From Roseimaritima ulvae (GTDB taxonomy: Bacteria; Planctomycetota; Planctomycetia; Pirellulales; Pirellulaceae): a stretch of 64,000 nucleotides of DNA. Below, one piece after another: positions 45,101 through 51,967 of the stretch. The translations under genes were made by a program, and so were the position numbers. Below the pieces are notes generated by a model. That model ran no database searches, was not told the origin of the DNA, and saw only the letters and a list, made by a program, of their open reading frames with translations. Within the stretch, counting starts at the first letter, position 1, and each line of letters starts with the position of its first letter. The stretch covers positions 3,100,001 to 3,164,000 of the forward strand of contig NZ_CP042914.1 in assembly GCF_008065135.1 (NCBI RefSeq), in the 5' to 3' direction.

Positions 45101-48100
45101 CTGTGTTGGAAAATGCCCACATCAGGCTCCCGGTGTCCGAAATGCCGATTTCGTATTCGCCTTCCTTGTTCAGTATCACACTCGATGAAGCCGGATAGGC
45201 TGTCGGCCGGGCCCAGACTTCCATGGTCATGGTACTGGTGAATTCAAGACTCGCATCGCTGCCCAGATTGACGAAGTCGTCGACACCGTCAAAGGTCAGA
45301 CCATGATGGTCATCGACGGCGATCGGGGCGTCGTTGACGGATGTGGTGTTGACGGTGATGGAGTCCGAGGCGGCACTAAATGCCGTGCTGCCGCCATTGG
45401 AAGTGGTGTCGGCCGTGTTGCCAGCGGTACCGGTGGTCTGATCCCAGGCTCGATACGCGATACTGATTGACCCGCCATTGTCGGTGGCCGGCGTAAACCG
45501 CAGGCGGTCGGTTGCACGCAGCAGCAAGGCGTTGCTTTCCGAAAGCGCATCAAACTGCAGCCAAGTGACGCCTCCGTCCAGGCTGTAGTCAATCCTAGCG
45601 CCGTCACCGGTTAATGCCGTGACGGCCGCACCTTCGACGGCTCCCGCGTCCACATCGGTGACGGTCGAACCCAGGAAAGCGGCCACTGTGTTCGCGTAGG
45701 ACGCGCCGTCCTCAACCGCAGCGTAAGTCGGGGTCAAAGGCGCCATCACGGGCGCGTCGTTGACGGCGGTGACCGTCAAGCCAGCGGTATCGGTGGCGGT
45801 TGAAAAAGCGGTGGATCCACCTGCATTTTGATCGGAGGCAACGACTTGCACATCGTCGAAAGTGACGTATGTCGATCCACCGGCATTCGAGTTCACATAA
45901 AATTGGATACGCGTATTGCTGGACAGGTAGGAAGATATGTCGTAGCTAAGCGTCCCGCTTTGCCCGTTCGTAGAAGAAGTAAACGAAGCAAGCGTCACGT
46001 AATTCGTTCCTCCGTTGCCCGATACGCGAACCTGAATGTCGGGGTTGCCGGAAGGCAAGTTACTGTAGTAGTCGAAGCTAAGCGTTGCGGAGCTTGCATC
46101 AGACAGGTCAATTTCACGATAGATACTGTTACCTTCATCGTTGGGCGCGACTTGCAGAGCGTTTCCCGAAACCGAAATGTTGCCGCCTGACGCTCCAGCT
46201 CCATCATTGTCCGTCTCAATCCAGTTCGTCGTCCAAGCGGTCGCGCCATTGGAATTGCTATACGAGACAGAGCTGAACGTATCCAAGTATGTATCTATGC
46301 TATTGCTGGTATCCGCCACGCCGCCGTTGCTGCCTGTGGTTTGATCCCAGGCTCGGAACGTAATTGCGTCGGCGATGGTGCCGTTGTAGTTGGCGTCGGA
46401 GTGGAAATAGATCCGCGTGTTGGCGTCTGCGGCAAGCAAGCGAGCGTTGGCGTCGCTGACGGCGCCCAACGCGTTCCAGTTGCTGCCGGCATCGGTCGAG
46501 TAGTACCAGGTACCGTTGGTGGTGTTGGCGGCCGTGATCGCGATGCCCAGGGACGGAGTCGGGTTGGAATCGGTCACGTTGTCGACTTGACCGGCAGGGG
46601 ATGCGAAGTCGACCAGCGAAGAAACCAGCGTTCCCACGGCTCCCGAGGGGGCCCCGTCGTCTTCGGTTTGCGAATCGAGTACCGGGCTTTGGGTTGCGTC
46701 TAAAACGGGAGCACTATTGGTGGCCGTCACGTTCAAGCCAAACTCAGACGTTTCGTTGGTGGTCAGGTCGGTGGCGGTCGCGGAAATTTGTTCTCCTGTC
46801 ACTACCGTACTGGACAACGTGGCGGCGATCGTCGCTTCGCCGATTGGATTGGTCGTCACGTTGACAAAACCCAGGTACCGCTGGCCTTCGCCATAACCGC
46901 TGGCATCGCCCGTCGCATTGGCATAGAACTCGATCCGGAAGGTACGGCTGGGCGTGGTTTTGATCGTGCCGGTGATCGTGGGTGTGGGGCCGGCGTAGGC
47001 GGCAGCCAGGACTGGAAAGTTTTGTAGATTGTTGGCACCGTTGTCCTGGTCGGGTGTATCGTCGAACTGACCGTCGTTGGCCGTCACGCCATTATTGCCC
47101 AGATCGATCGCCAGTCCGGTATTCGAGAAAATCGAATTACCGAGGATTTGATTGCCCGTACCGCTGACAACATTCACACCATCCAGCGCGTTGAATGCGA
47201 TCACGTTACCAGCGCCGTCTACCGTTCCTCCAATGAGGTTGCCGGTAGCATTGTTTTGAATTTCGACTCCATCGTCGGAGCGATTACCGCGATCCAAAGT
47301 GCCCGTGATGTCGGTGCCGATGAAATTACCTTGCACCGTATTGTTGTTGGAATTGATCTCAATCCCTTCGTAGTTTTTTGAGATCACATTTCCCTGTCCA
47401 GCCAAACTACCGCCGATTGTCGTGGTGTGGGCCCCGGCGAGTATCGCAATGCCGACGTCCGCATTGCCAGACCCCGTAGCACCGTCAGCGTCCAAGCCGA
47501 TGATATTTCCCTGAATAATTGTGCCCGTCGCACTGGTGCCGCTAATGTTGATTCCTTCGTTCGCATTCCCCGTAATCACATTACCGTGGTCGGTGCCGCT
47601 ACCACCGATGATGGTGTTGGCTCCTAGGACGTTGATGCCCGTGTTGCTGTTTCCTACGCCGCTGGATCCGGTTCCGGTTGTGCCAATCCAATTACCCGCA
47701 ATCTCCGTTCCCGAACTCGTGGCGTCGATGTCGATACCGTTTAGTGTGTTTCCACTGATAACGTTTCGTTCGGTCACATCCGCTACGTTGTCACGGTCAG
47801 TGCCGATGATGTTGTCCGTTGAAGAGCCGCGAATATCGATGCCGTGCCCACCGTTGGCGCGAACCGTCACATCGTCGATGCCAATCCCGACGTTATTTCC
47901 GTACACCCAGTTTCCGACAGCGTCATTTTTCAACTGGATGCCATGCCCACCGCTGTCTCCCACAACATTGTTGCGAATGATGTTGTCGTAGGCATTGACC
48001 GTCACCAGAATGCCGTTGTCGCCGTTGCCTGCCGCGGCGCCCGTGGAGGTAACCCCCACCCAGTTGTTTTCGAGAATATTGTTGTCGCCAAAGCCAGTGC

Positions 48101-49934
48101 TGCCGTCGATTTCCAGGCCTTCATCGACGAAGTTCTGAACGATGAAGCCACTGACGGTGCTGTTGCTGGTCCGCAGAGTAATGCCGCCGGTGGCACTGGT
48201 AGCGTTGGTGCCGTCTAGCGTGATCAGTGGGGTGCCGGCGTATCCGGGTTGAGTGGTGGCGTCCAGAACGACCGCGTCGGTCAGCGTGGGTAGGCCGCCG
48301 GCGCCGACCATGATCGTTTGCCCGCCGGTGCCGATGGCAAATTCGATTTGGTCGGGGGTGGAGGCATCGAAGTTGGTGGTATTGTTAGCGGCCCAAATGG
48401 CTTCCCGCAGCGAGATCTTGCCGTCGGCGCCCTTGTCTGCCAACAACGCATCGATCGACGTGGCATCCCCGTCCAGGACGTCGTTGGCGGTGTCCACCAC
48501 CAGCGTATGCGCGGTGGAAGCTTGCGAGCCTGCGCTGATGTAGGTAACCGAAAGCTGTGGCGCGCTACCGCTTTCGGATGACCCGATGTCCCAGCCGTCG
48601 GTATTGTCGGATTCGATCACCCAGCCGTAATTGCTGCTGGCACGATCCTGCCAGGATTGGACGCGATCCTCCAGCCCATCGATGGTGACCCATCCGCCGG
48701 CCGTGGGATCGGTCACGCTGGCGTCGGCCGTCGCAGCGGCTTCGGCATCGTTGGTCGACACGCCATCGGACATGGAATCCCAAGTGGAGGTGTCCGCCCA
48801 CGCGGTCTGCATGGCGTATAAGCCGATATGGGCACCCGAGGAACTGCTGTTGGTCACGTTGACCGACAAGGAGGCCGATGTGATGTAGACGTTTTGCGGC
48901 ATTTGCCCTGGGTTCGTGCCAAACAGATCGTCGAAGCGGATCAGGGTTTGTTGCATCGGGTCGCCGCTGCCGTCGGAGTCCACTTCCAGGTCGGTTCTGG
49001 CTGAGTAATCGCTGGTCTTCGCGGAACTGCTCAGAAAGGTATCCACGGTGCCGCTGTAGCTGTCCACACCGTCTTGGAAGGTGGTGGTAACGTACCCGGG
49101 GGCCAAGGTATGTTCCCACGAGTCGATCGCATCGTAGGAAAAGGCCATTTCCGCTTCGATCGTTCCGCGGGAATATTCCAAATCCCAGTCGCCGCCCAGC
49201 GTTTGGTGCCCGGTAACGTCATCGCTAGCCGCAACATCACAGTCGGAAAGTGACGCGATGGAATCGATCAGCTCGCGACCTTCCGCTGTACTGGCCAGAT
49301 CACAACCGTAGATCAGCAGGTCGGAATCCGCATCCAATGCCCCTTGCCAACCGGCAATCTGTCCGGCGTAGCCCGCCGCGGTGTCGAGATCCAAACGCGA
49401 GTTGCCCAGTTGGATGCCCTGCCCGTCGCCGTGGCTGAGCAGGTGCACGGCGTCCACACCCGACAGCTGGTCCAGCGTGTTGCTGATCCGTTCCACGCCG
49501 TCTTCGTCGGCCGAAATTTCGATCACCAACCACTGCGTCTGGGCGTCGCCGTCGGCACGCAGACCGCCCAGCAGCACGTCGGCGTCTTCGACCCCAGCAT
49601 CGACAAAGATCACTTCCAAGGGCCGGGAGTCGTCGAAGGCAAAGGGTGAATTGACGGCATCCTGCGCGTCCTCGTCCGAAGCTTGTTCTTCCGAATCATC
49701 CTGCGACGCTTCGTCGTTAGCCGAGGGATCTTGCAGCGGCTCACCAGCTTGCGGTTGATCGGTCACCGTACCTTCGGCCTCGGCCAGCTGAGCCAGCAGC
49801 GCATCGGCCAGATCCACATCGACGTCGCCCGCCGGATCTAAACCTTCCAACCCCTCCGCACCCGTGCCACTCAACAGCACGCGGTCCTCCAACGGGTAGA
49901 AGTCAAACACACGCTTTGGTTGTTGTTTCGCCAT
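30180..49934 (-). CDS. Giant (6584 aa) DUF4347/beta-helix/LamG/cadherin-like surface protein
   Basis: N-terminal LEPR-xLL-like motif LEDRVLL (15-21) instead of a classical signal peptide. An acidic linker is followed by a DUF4347 domain (105-278) with LLSHGDGQG (H168) and LIYGCDLAS (C211). Next come a DNRLRE-like domain (280-465), CSLREA motif (477-518) and right-handed beta-helix (590-950). Later parts are Ig/cadherin-like modules, two LamG domains (about 1544-1710 and 1880-2060), a PKD-like module and two near-identical VCBS-type modules. Eight full 397-residue units and one partial unit occupy about 2744-6045. CSPG/cadherin-like and tandem-95 domains then precede a low-complexity stretch and a C-terminal tail with one transmembrane-like helix (about 6518-6545). 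Likely a cell-surface adhesin. The mass and many NDAP module ends fit 'tandem-95'-type giants. Converges with the glycan cluster. Confidence 0.93.
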   Translation of the reverse strand: MAKQQPKRVFDFYPLEDRVLLSGTGAEGLEGLDPAGDVDVDLADALLAQLAEAEGTVTDQPQAGEPLQDPSANDEASQDDSEEQASDEDAQDAVNSPFAFDDSRPLEVIFVDAGVEDADVLLGGLRADGDAQTQWLVIEISADEDGVERISNTLDQLSGVDAVHLLSHGDGQGIQLGNSRLDLDTAAGYAGQIAGWQGALDADSDLLIYGCDLASTAEGRELIDSIASLSDCDVAASDDVTGHQTLGGDWDLEYSRGTIEAEMAFSYDAIDSWEHTLAPGYVTTTFQDGVDSYSGTVDTFLSSSAKTSDYSARTDLEVDSDGSGDPMQQTLIRFDDLFGTNPGQMPQNVYITSASLSVNVTNSSSSGAHIGLYAMQTAWADTSTWDSMSDGVSTNDAEAAATADASVTDPTAGGWVTIDGLEDRVQSWQDRASSNYGWVIESDNTDGWDIGSSESGSAPQLSVTYISAGSQASTAHTLVVDTANDVLDGDATSIDALLADKGADGKISLREAIWAANNTTNFDASTPDQIEFAIGTGGQTIMVGAGGLPTLTDAVVLDATTQPGYAGTPLITLDGTNATSATGGITLRTSNSTVSGFIVQNFVDEGLEIDGSTGFGDNNILENNWVGVTSTGAAAGNGDNGILVTVNAYDNIIRNNVVGDSGGHGIQLKNDAVGNWVYGNNVGIGIDDVTVRANGGHGIDIRGSSTDNIIGTDRDNVADVTERNVISGNTLNGIDIDATSSGTEIAGNWIGTTGTGSSGVGNSNTGINVLGANTIIGGSGTDHGNVITGNANEGINISGTSATGTIIQGNIIGLDADGATGSGNADVGIAILAGAHTTTIGGSLAGQGNVISKNYEGIEINSNNNTVQGNFIGTDITGTLDRGNRSDDGVEIQNNATGNLIGGTVDGAGNVIAFNALDGVNVVSGTGNQILGNSIFSNTGLAIDLGNNGVTANDGQFDDTPDQDNGANNLQNFPVLAAAYAGPTPTITGTIKTTPSRTFRIEFYANATGDASGYGEGQRYLGFVNVTTNPIGEATIAATLSSTVVTGEQISATATDLTTNETSEFGLNVTATNSAPVLDATQSPVLDSQTEDDGAPSGAVGTLVSSLVDFASPAGQVDNVTDSNPTPSLGIAITAANTTNGTWYYSTDAGSNWNALGAVSDANARLLAADANTRIYFHSDANYNGTIADAITFRAWDQTTGSNGGVADTSNSIDTYLDTFSSVSYSNSNGATAWTTNWIETDNDGAGASGGNISVSGNALQVAPNDEGNSIYREIDLSDASSATLSFDYYSNLPSGNPDIQVRVSGNGGTNYVTLASFTSSTNGQSGTLSYDISSYLSSNTRIQFYVNSNAGGSTYVTFDDVQVVASDQNAGGSTAFSTATDTAGLTVTAVNDAPVMAPLTPTYAAVEDGASYANTVAAFLGSTVTDVDAGAVEGAAVTALTGDGARIDYSLDGGVTWLQFDALSESNALLLRATDRLRFTPATDNGGSISIAYRAWDQTTGTAGNTADTTSNGGSTAFSAASDSITVNTTSVNDAPIAVDDHHGLTFDGVDDFVNLGSDASLEFTSTMTMEVWARPTAYPASSSVILNKEGEYEIGISDTGSLMWAFSNTDPAWNWHDTGHVLQLNEWAHISVSYDNGTVNTYVNGHIIETYDGSGNIGDAHVALDDFRVGGRQNNPAGNYFTGDIDEVRLWSTARTQSEIQNNLDVPLVGNETGLAGYWNFNEGSGTTANDLSSNANHGVLTDGAGTGTPIWTGFATDQNTALNIASGTGVLQNDVDIEGDTLTVSHVQGSAANVGNSIVIGSGALVTLNANGSFNYDPNGAFDQLAAGETATDSFTYTVSDGNGGSDTATVSVTITGTDDAPTIVADSDLDDPANEVIDFQGGDDTISLTGLPVNTADGTDVTVEFWMNWDGTDNVMPFGFGSYDLWLSGGNIGFNTGSGDLYGTSSAGLAAGWHHVTAIFHNGDATGSRLIIDGVEQTMTQKTNSPNNSNANASSNAQISGWTSNTSYKFGGQIDQVRIWNGGRSETQVRADMFTELSGPQTGLVASYSFTGATTAADGVIDDSGNGHHGTISGMTAANVIAGSGFDALGDQTVNEDDLVTLQVSAFDPENAALTYTWTQTSGPAVTLSDANAEKPTFTALNQTADYQLVFTVDASDGSQTTTETVTISVNAVNDAPSGADNTLTTLEDTDLTFTAADFGFTDSGENNDLNAVRITTQTAAGSVYVDADGDGVIDAGETVVAGAYVDVADINAGRLKYKPVADANGSGYAQFTFQVQDDGGTAGGGQDTDPSANTMVIDVTAVNDAPVITGGPGTAAVTETDAGLTASGTLTVTDVDTADVVTAAVDSVVVSGTGSSSVPGSLTNGTLQGFLSVSPTAILDGTESTNTLTWNFNSGGEAFDFLASGETLVLTYTVSATDDAGTPLSDTETVTVTITGTNDAAVVDLNGADAGGTNYTTSFNEGDSAVSIADVDATISDSDNTEYDRFTVTLTGFADGNKEQIGIAGRRFDYTAPATHVETVGATNFEISFSGSQFIITKDGGGTMPQADLQTLLRSMTFENLDKDPTLGARTITFVARDSNGLDSAIATTTINTGAINDAPVITGGPGTAAVTETDAGLTASGTLTVTDVDTADVVTAGVDSVVVSGTGSSSVPGSLTNGTLQGFLSVSPTAILDGTESTNTLTWNFNSGGEAFDFLASGETLVLTYTVSATDDAGTPLSDTETVTVTITGTNDAAVETSIEGTAVDYTENDGAVAITSTIAFSDVDDTHIESAVVQITGNYAAGEDVLTFVDQNGITGTWNNGTLTLTGSATLAQYETAIRSITYQNTSDDPSALTRTISFTVSDGDVDSNTLTRDIDFTATNDDPTNAGSLPSDIAVTEDVASNVDLSAIDLSDVDHGGSDLTVTLTTSTGGNLSASDSGGVTVGGSGTGTVTLTGTQDELNTFLNTASNVQYLHSTANLNGNDADTIQVQVTDNGNTGSGGGGQIALGTVNVDISAVNDAPVNTVPGTQTVAEETTTAINGVSIGDVDAAAGNLTTRLQVSNGVVNVTLSGAATISAGSNGTGDLTIQGSVADINATLASLTYTGDTNVNGVAADTLTVTTNDGGNTGSGGALQDVDTVQIDITGSNDAPVASSIEGTAIDYTENDGAVTITSTIAFSDVDDTHIESAVIEITGNYAAGEDVLTFVDQNGITGTWNNGTLTLTGSATLAQYETAIRSITYENTSDDPSALTRTISFTVNDGDVDSNTLTRDIDFTATNDDPTNAGSLPSDITVTEDLSSNVDLSAIDLSDVDHQGSDLTVTLTTSTGGNLSASDGGGVTVGGSGTGTVTLTGTQDELNTFLNTASNVQYLHSTTNLNGNDADTIQLQVTDNGNTGSGGGGQIDLGTVNVDISAVNDAPVNTVPGTQTVAEETPTAINGVSIGDVDAATGNLTTRLQVSNGVVNVTLSGAATISSGTNGTGDLTIQGSVADINATLASLTYTGDTDVVGTAADTLTVTTNDGGNTGSGGALQDVDTVQIDITTVNDAPVASSVEGTAIDYTENDGAVAITSTIAFSDVDDTHIDSAVVEISGNYAAGEDVLTFIDQNGITGTWNNGTLTLIGSATLAQYETAIRSITYENTSDDPSALTRTISFTVNDGDVDSNTLTRDIDFTATNDDPTNAGSLPSDITVTEDLSSNVDLSAIDLSDVDHQGSDLTVTLTTSTGGNLSASDGGGVTVGGSGTGTVTLTGTQDELNTFLNTASNVQYLHSTANLNGNDADTIQLQVTDNGNTGSGGGGQIDLGTVNVDISAVNDAPVNTVPGTQTVAEETPTAINGVSIGDVDAAAGNLTTRLQVSNGVLNVTLFGAATISAGSDGSGDLTIQGSVSDINATLTTLTYTGDTDVVGTAADTLTVTTNDGGNTGSGGALQDVDTIQIDISTINDAPVASSIEGTAIDYTENDGAVPITSTIAFSDVDDTHIESALVQITGNYAAGEDVLTFVDQNGITGTWNNGTLTLTGSATLAQYETAIRSITYENTSDDPSALTRTISFTVNDGDVDSNTLTRDIDFTATNDDPTNAGSLPSDITVTEDVASNVDLSAIDLSDVDHQGSDLTITLTTSTGGNLSASDGGGVTVGGSGTGTVTLTGTQDELNTFLNTASNVQYLHSTANLNGNDADTIQVQVTDNGNTGSGGGGQIDLGTVNVDISAVNDAPVNTVPGTQTVAEETPTAINGVSIGDVDAATGNLTTRLQVSNGVVNVTLSGAATISSGTNGTGDLTIQGSVADINATLASLTYTGDTNVNGVAADTLTVTTNDGGNTGSGGALQDVDTVQIDITTVNDAPVASSIEGTAVDYTENDGAVAITSTIAFSDVDDTHIESAVIQITGNYAAGEDVLTFVDQNGITGTWNNGTLTLTGSATLAQYETAIRSITYQNTSDDPSALTRTISFTVNDGDVDSNTLTRDIDFTATNDDPTNAGSLPSDITVTEDVASNVDLSAIDLSDVDHQGSDLTITLTTSTGGNLSASDGGGVTVGGSGTGTVTLTGTQDELNTFLNTASNVQYLHSTTNLNGNDADTIQVQVTDNGNTGSGGGGQIDLGTVNVDISAVNDAPVNTVPGTQTVAEETTTAVNGVSIGDVDAAAGNLTTRLQVSNGVLNVTLFGAATISAGSDGSGDLTIQGSVSDINATLTTLTYTGDTDVVGTAADTLTVTTNDGGNTGSGGALQDVDTVQIDITTVNDAPVTSSIEGTAIDYTENDGAVTITSTIAFSDVDDTHIESAVIEISGNYAAGEDVLTFVDQNGITGTWNNGTLTLTGSATLAQYETAIRSITYENTSDDPSALTRTISFTVNDGDVDSNTLTRDIDFTATNDDPTNAGSLPSDITVTEDVASNVDLSAIDLSDVDHQGSELTITLTTSTGGNLSASDGGGVTVGGSGTGTVTLTGTQDELNTFLNTASNVQYLHSTANLNGNDADTIQVQVTDNGNTGSGGGGQIDLGTVNVDISAVNDAPINTVPGTRTVAEETPTAINGVSIGDVDAAAGNLTTRLQVSNGVLNVTLFGAATISAGSDGSGDLTIQGSVSDINATLTTLTYTGAPDVVGVAADTLTVTTDDGGNTGSGGVLQDVDTVQIDITAINDAPVTSSIEGTAIDYTENDGAVAVTSTIAFSDVDDTHIESAVVEISGNYAAGEDVLTFVDQNGITGTWNNGTLTLIGSATLAQYETAIRSITYENTSDDPSALTRTISFTVNDGDVDSNTLTRDIDFTATNDDPTNAGSLPSDISVTEDVASNVDLSAIDLSDVDHQGSDLTVTLTTSTGGNLSASDGGGVTVGGSGTGTVTLTGTQDELNTFLNTASNVQYLHSTTNLNGNDADTIQVQVTDNGNTGSGGGGQIDLGTVNVDISAVNDAPVNTVPGTQTVAEETPTAINGVSIGDVDAAAGNLTTRLQVSNGVLNVTLFGAATISAGSDGSGDLTIQGSVSDINATLTTLTYTGDTDVVGTAADTLTVTTNDGGNTGSGGALQDVDTVQIDITTVNDAPVASSIEGTAVDYTENDGAVAITSTIAFSDVDDTHIDSAVVEISGNYAAGEDVLTFVDQNGITGTWNNGTLTLIGSATLAQYETAIRSITYENTSDDPSALTRTISFTVNDGDVDSNTLTRDIDFTATNDDPTNAGSLPSDIAVTEDLSSNVDLSPIDLSDVDHQGSDLTVTLTTSTGGNLSASDGGGVTVGGSGTGTVTLTGTQDELNTFLNTASNVQYLHSTANLNGNDADTIQVQVTDNGNTGSGGGGGGQIDLGTVNVDIGAVNDAPVNTVPGTQTVAEETTTAIGGVSIGDLDAATGTLTTRLQVNNGVINVSLSGAATISSGTNGTDDLTIQGSVTDINATLASLTYAGNTDVVGTAADTLTVTTGDGGNTGSGGVLQDVDTVQIDITAINDAPVASSIEGTAIDYTENDGPVELTSTIAFSDVDDTNIESAVVTITSNFAAGEDVLTFVDQNGITGTWNNGTLTLTGSATLAEYETAIRSITYENTSDDPSAATRTISFTVNDGGVDSNTLTRDIDFTVVNDSPYLDHNLGAAVLEGGQVVIDDSMLDVGDVDDSNLELTFTVVTSPAHGHLAMAGSPSTPVTQFTQDDLDQGQVIYVHDGSESTTDSFNFSLADGGEDSAATIDRTFQIRITPVNESPTSLNPTTFTIDETTDTSGGVALGTLTTIDPDAGDTFTYAIVGGSDAAVFSIGGSGNDQLVMDDGYLPVGGQTVYDVIVRTTDSGGLFIEQAVTVLVNDINQAPVAGDDTFDTLIGEALVLDADDLLANDTDADGHALFVQIVSQPAHGTISVDANGDLVYTPNQGYFGADQFSYAAHDGIVAGNPATVSIDVEVYVASGASSNVVVSDPGGNTDGQQSAPESPPDNTSQSDTGNGSPSAPGPIGSGAIPAGVAPEAVTRARSLETNEPFSEQERDSGSRPQRELGGVSLEDRDEESNQGRILAGASVTPTRLPLSALQIQQFEQILQQDIAQAIVWHRWEELLQEDQQEATAIVIGSVGVTAGLVSLGYVAWILRGGAFFAASLSSLPAWRMLDPATFLDAYRRRGSQNDDAERIFDDKQ
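32172..41705. repeat. Eight tandem 1191/1197-base coding repeats
   Basis: Unit boundaries, taken at the serine of SIEGTA, lie at 41705, 40514, 39323, 38132, 36941, 35750, 34559, 33368 and 32171 (reading the minus strand). Seven units are exactly 1191 bases (397 residues). The eighth is 1197 because a glycine run is longer by two codons (near 32625-32640). A ninth unit has only its first module. Each unit holds three modules ending in NDDP or NDAP. Copies are very similar at the DNA level, including many synonymous sites. Confidence 0.95.
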
Positions 49935-50426
49935 CTTCGCTAAGCCTCAAGCATGACCCGATCGTCGCGATCCCTATCTATTGCCCCCATAGGAAACTTT
50001 ACGGGTGTTGGCGGACTGGAGCGGAGTCAAACTTAAGCGAATTTGGGGAATCCCGGCGAAAGGATTTGCGTATTCCCCACAACCCGATCCCCCTACGGAA
50101 GGTAGCTCGATGCAATCGCCATGAACGCCACAACCGCGCATTTCGCGCGGATCGTTAGAGAGCCCCTCGCGTCTCGCTTCCGCCCGGGGCAAGCAGGATG
50201 TCGATTCAATCGTTTAACCCGTAACCGGAGAAGCTTGTTGGTTTGGGAGCCGTGCGACTAAACCAGTAAGCTTCGTAGGCGCCGGCGTTTTCGTCACCGC
50301 GCAGGCTTGCCGCGGTCTAGGTGTCGATGGACCGATGGCTGGGGACCGAAACGCAGAGATGCCGCTCGCCGGCGCCTTCGGCTGCGGGTTAAACGATTCA
50401 ACCGACGGCCTGAGAGCCCGGCGAAC
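49935..50426. other. Intergenic region upstream of the giant gene, with dispersed repeats
   Basis: 492 bases without a convincing gene. The 3' part (about 50280-50400) contains the GGCTGCGGGTTAAACGAT element shared with 6818-6853. The 5' part should hold the promoter and leader of the minus-strand giant gene, but no promoter sequence could be recognised. Small open frames here look random. Confidence 0.6.
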
Positions 50427-51821
50427 TTACGAATTCCGTCCCAGCAGATGCAGCAGTGCCGCTTCCAGATCGGGAAAACGAAACGCGTACCCGGTCTGTT
50501 GAAGTTGTCGCGGTTCCACACGCGCACTGGCAAGCAGCAAGGCGTCGGCCATTTCACCGAGCGCCAGTCGCAGCGCAAAGGCCGGCGCGGGGACGATGGT
50601 TGGACGCCGCAACACCTTGCCCAAGACCGCGGTGAACTGAGCATTGGTCAACGCTTGCGGGGCCACGAAGTTTACCGGGCCGTGCAGTTCTGGGGTGGCC
50701 AACGCATGGTAGATGCCGCCCAGTACATCATCGAGCGCGATCCAGCTCCACCACTGTCGGCCGCTACCCAACCGGCCTCCGCCCAGCTTGGCGGGCAACA
50801 GGGTTTTCTGCAGCGCGCCCCCACGCGGCGAAAGGATCATGCCAAAGCGAAGATGAACAACGCGGATCCCGGCATCGACCGCAGGTTGACAGGCTTGTTC
50901 CCATTGCTGAGCTACATCCGCTAAAAAACCCTGCCCCGGATCCGATTGCTCGTCCAACGTCTCATCGCCACGATCGCCATAGATTCCCGTTGCCGAGGCG
51001 CATAGCAGGGTTTGCGGTTTGTCGTCTCCCAGCGCCGCCAGACGCTGACACAGTTGATGTGTCTTATCGACTCGGCTGTCGCGAATCTGCCGTTTGGTTT
51101 GTTCGCTCCAGCGGCCCGCGGCGATCGGTTTTCCTGCCAGGTGGACCACCGCGTCCAGTCGACGAAGTTTTTCTAGATTGGCGTCCGCCGCGGTGTCGAA
51201 GGCGTCATCCCACACCGCGATTTCATCCGCCGCGTCCGCCTTGTGGCGAACGATCGAATCGACTTGATGCCCCAACATCTGCAGCAACGGTTGCAACTGT
51301 TGGCCGACCAGGCCGGTGGCGCCCGATAGACCAATGCGTTGAGACGACAGCGAATAGGCAGCGGCCAGATTCAGGTCTTGCCGCGTGGTCGCGTGTCGAT
51401 AGCGAAACATGGCTTCCAGTTGGTTTCGCGCCATCCGACTTCCCAGCAGCTTGCCGAGCGGTCCCAGCGGAATGCGATATTCAAGGTGATCGGTCAGCCG
51501 CGATTGCGATGCGGAAACGGCGTCGAAGCGATGGTCGTGACACCAACCGGCAAACGGGCCTTTTTCCTGTACATCTTGGAAATGGTGTGGCGGATCATAA
51601 ACGGTATGTTTGGCCGTGTACTTGATCGGCAATCCACACACCTTGGCCTTCAAGCGAACGCGACTGCCGACGGTGATCTGGTTGTCGGTCGATAGAATCT
51701 CGATCGACTCCCAAGGTGGCAAGAGTCGCTGCAGGGCCCCCGGCGAGTCATGGTAGGCGAAGGCCGACGCTTGATCGACCGGCAGCTCGACAGAGCGTTC
51801 GAAGACGCTGGTGGAGGTCAT
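50427..51821 (-). CDS. SRPBCC-domain + TIGR01777 (SDR39U1-type) epimerase fusion
   Basis: 464 residues. Residues 1-150 are a polyketide cyclase-like SRPBCC domain (FERSVELPVDQASAFAYHDS, GPFAGWCHDHRF). Residues about 160-460 are an extended short-chain dehydrogenase of the TIGR01777 family, with the NAD-binding GLSGATGLVGQ, VVHLAGKPIAAGRWSEQTK, SATGIYGDRGDE and FLADVAQQWEQA. This two-domain arrangement is known in the family; the substrate is unknown. Confidence 0.9.
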   Translation of the reverse strand: MTSTSVFERSVELPVDQASAFAYHDSPGALQRLLPPWESIEILSTDNQITVGSRVRLKAKVCGLPIKYTAKHTVYDPPHHFQDVQEKGPFAGWCHDHRFDAVSASQSRLTDHLEYRIPLGPLGKLLGSRMARNQLEAMFRYRHATTRQDLNLAAAYSLSSQRIGLSGATGLVGQQLQPLLQMLGHQVDSIVRHKADAADEIAVWDDAFDTAADANLEKLRRLDAVVHLAGKPIAAGRWSEQTKRQIRDSRVDKTHQLCQRLAALGDDKPQTLLCASATGIYGDRGDETLDEQSDPGQGFLADVAQQWEQACQPAVDAGIRVVHLRFGMILSPRGGALQKTLLPAKLGGGRLGSGRQWWSWIALDDVLGGIYHALATPELHGPVNFVAPQALTNAQFTAVLGKVLRRPTIVPAPAFALRLALGEMADALLLASARVEPRQLQQTGYAFRFPDLEAALLHLLGRNS

Positions 51822-51967
51822 GACAAGCGAGCCTTTTGACGGTTTCGGAGCCGTGAAGGTTCCGTAGCATGGGCCCCTGGCCCGTGGGGATCCGTCGCCA
51901 AGTATTCTAACAGGTTAACGGGGGCAGCGTGATCGCGTCCGGCCGCTGCTAGCGCAAGGCCGTCCGG

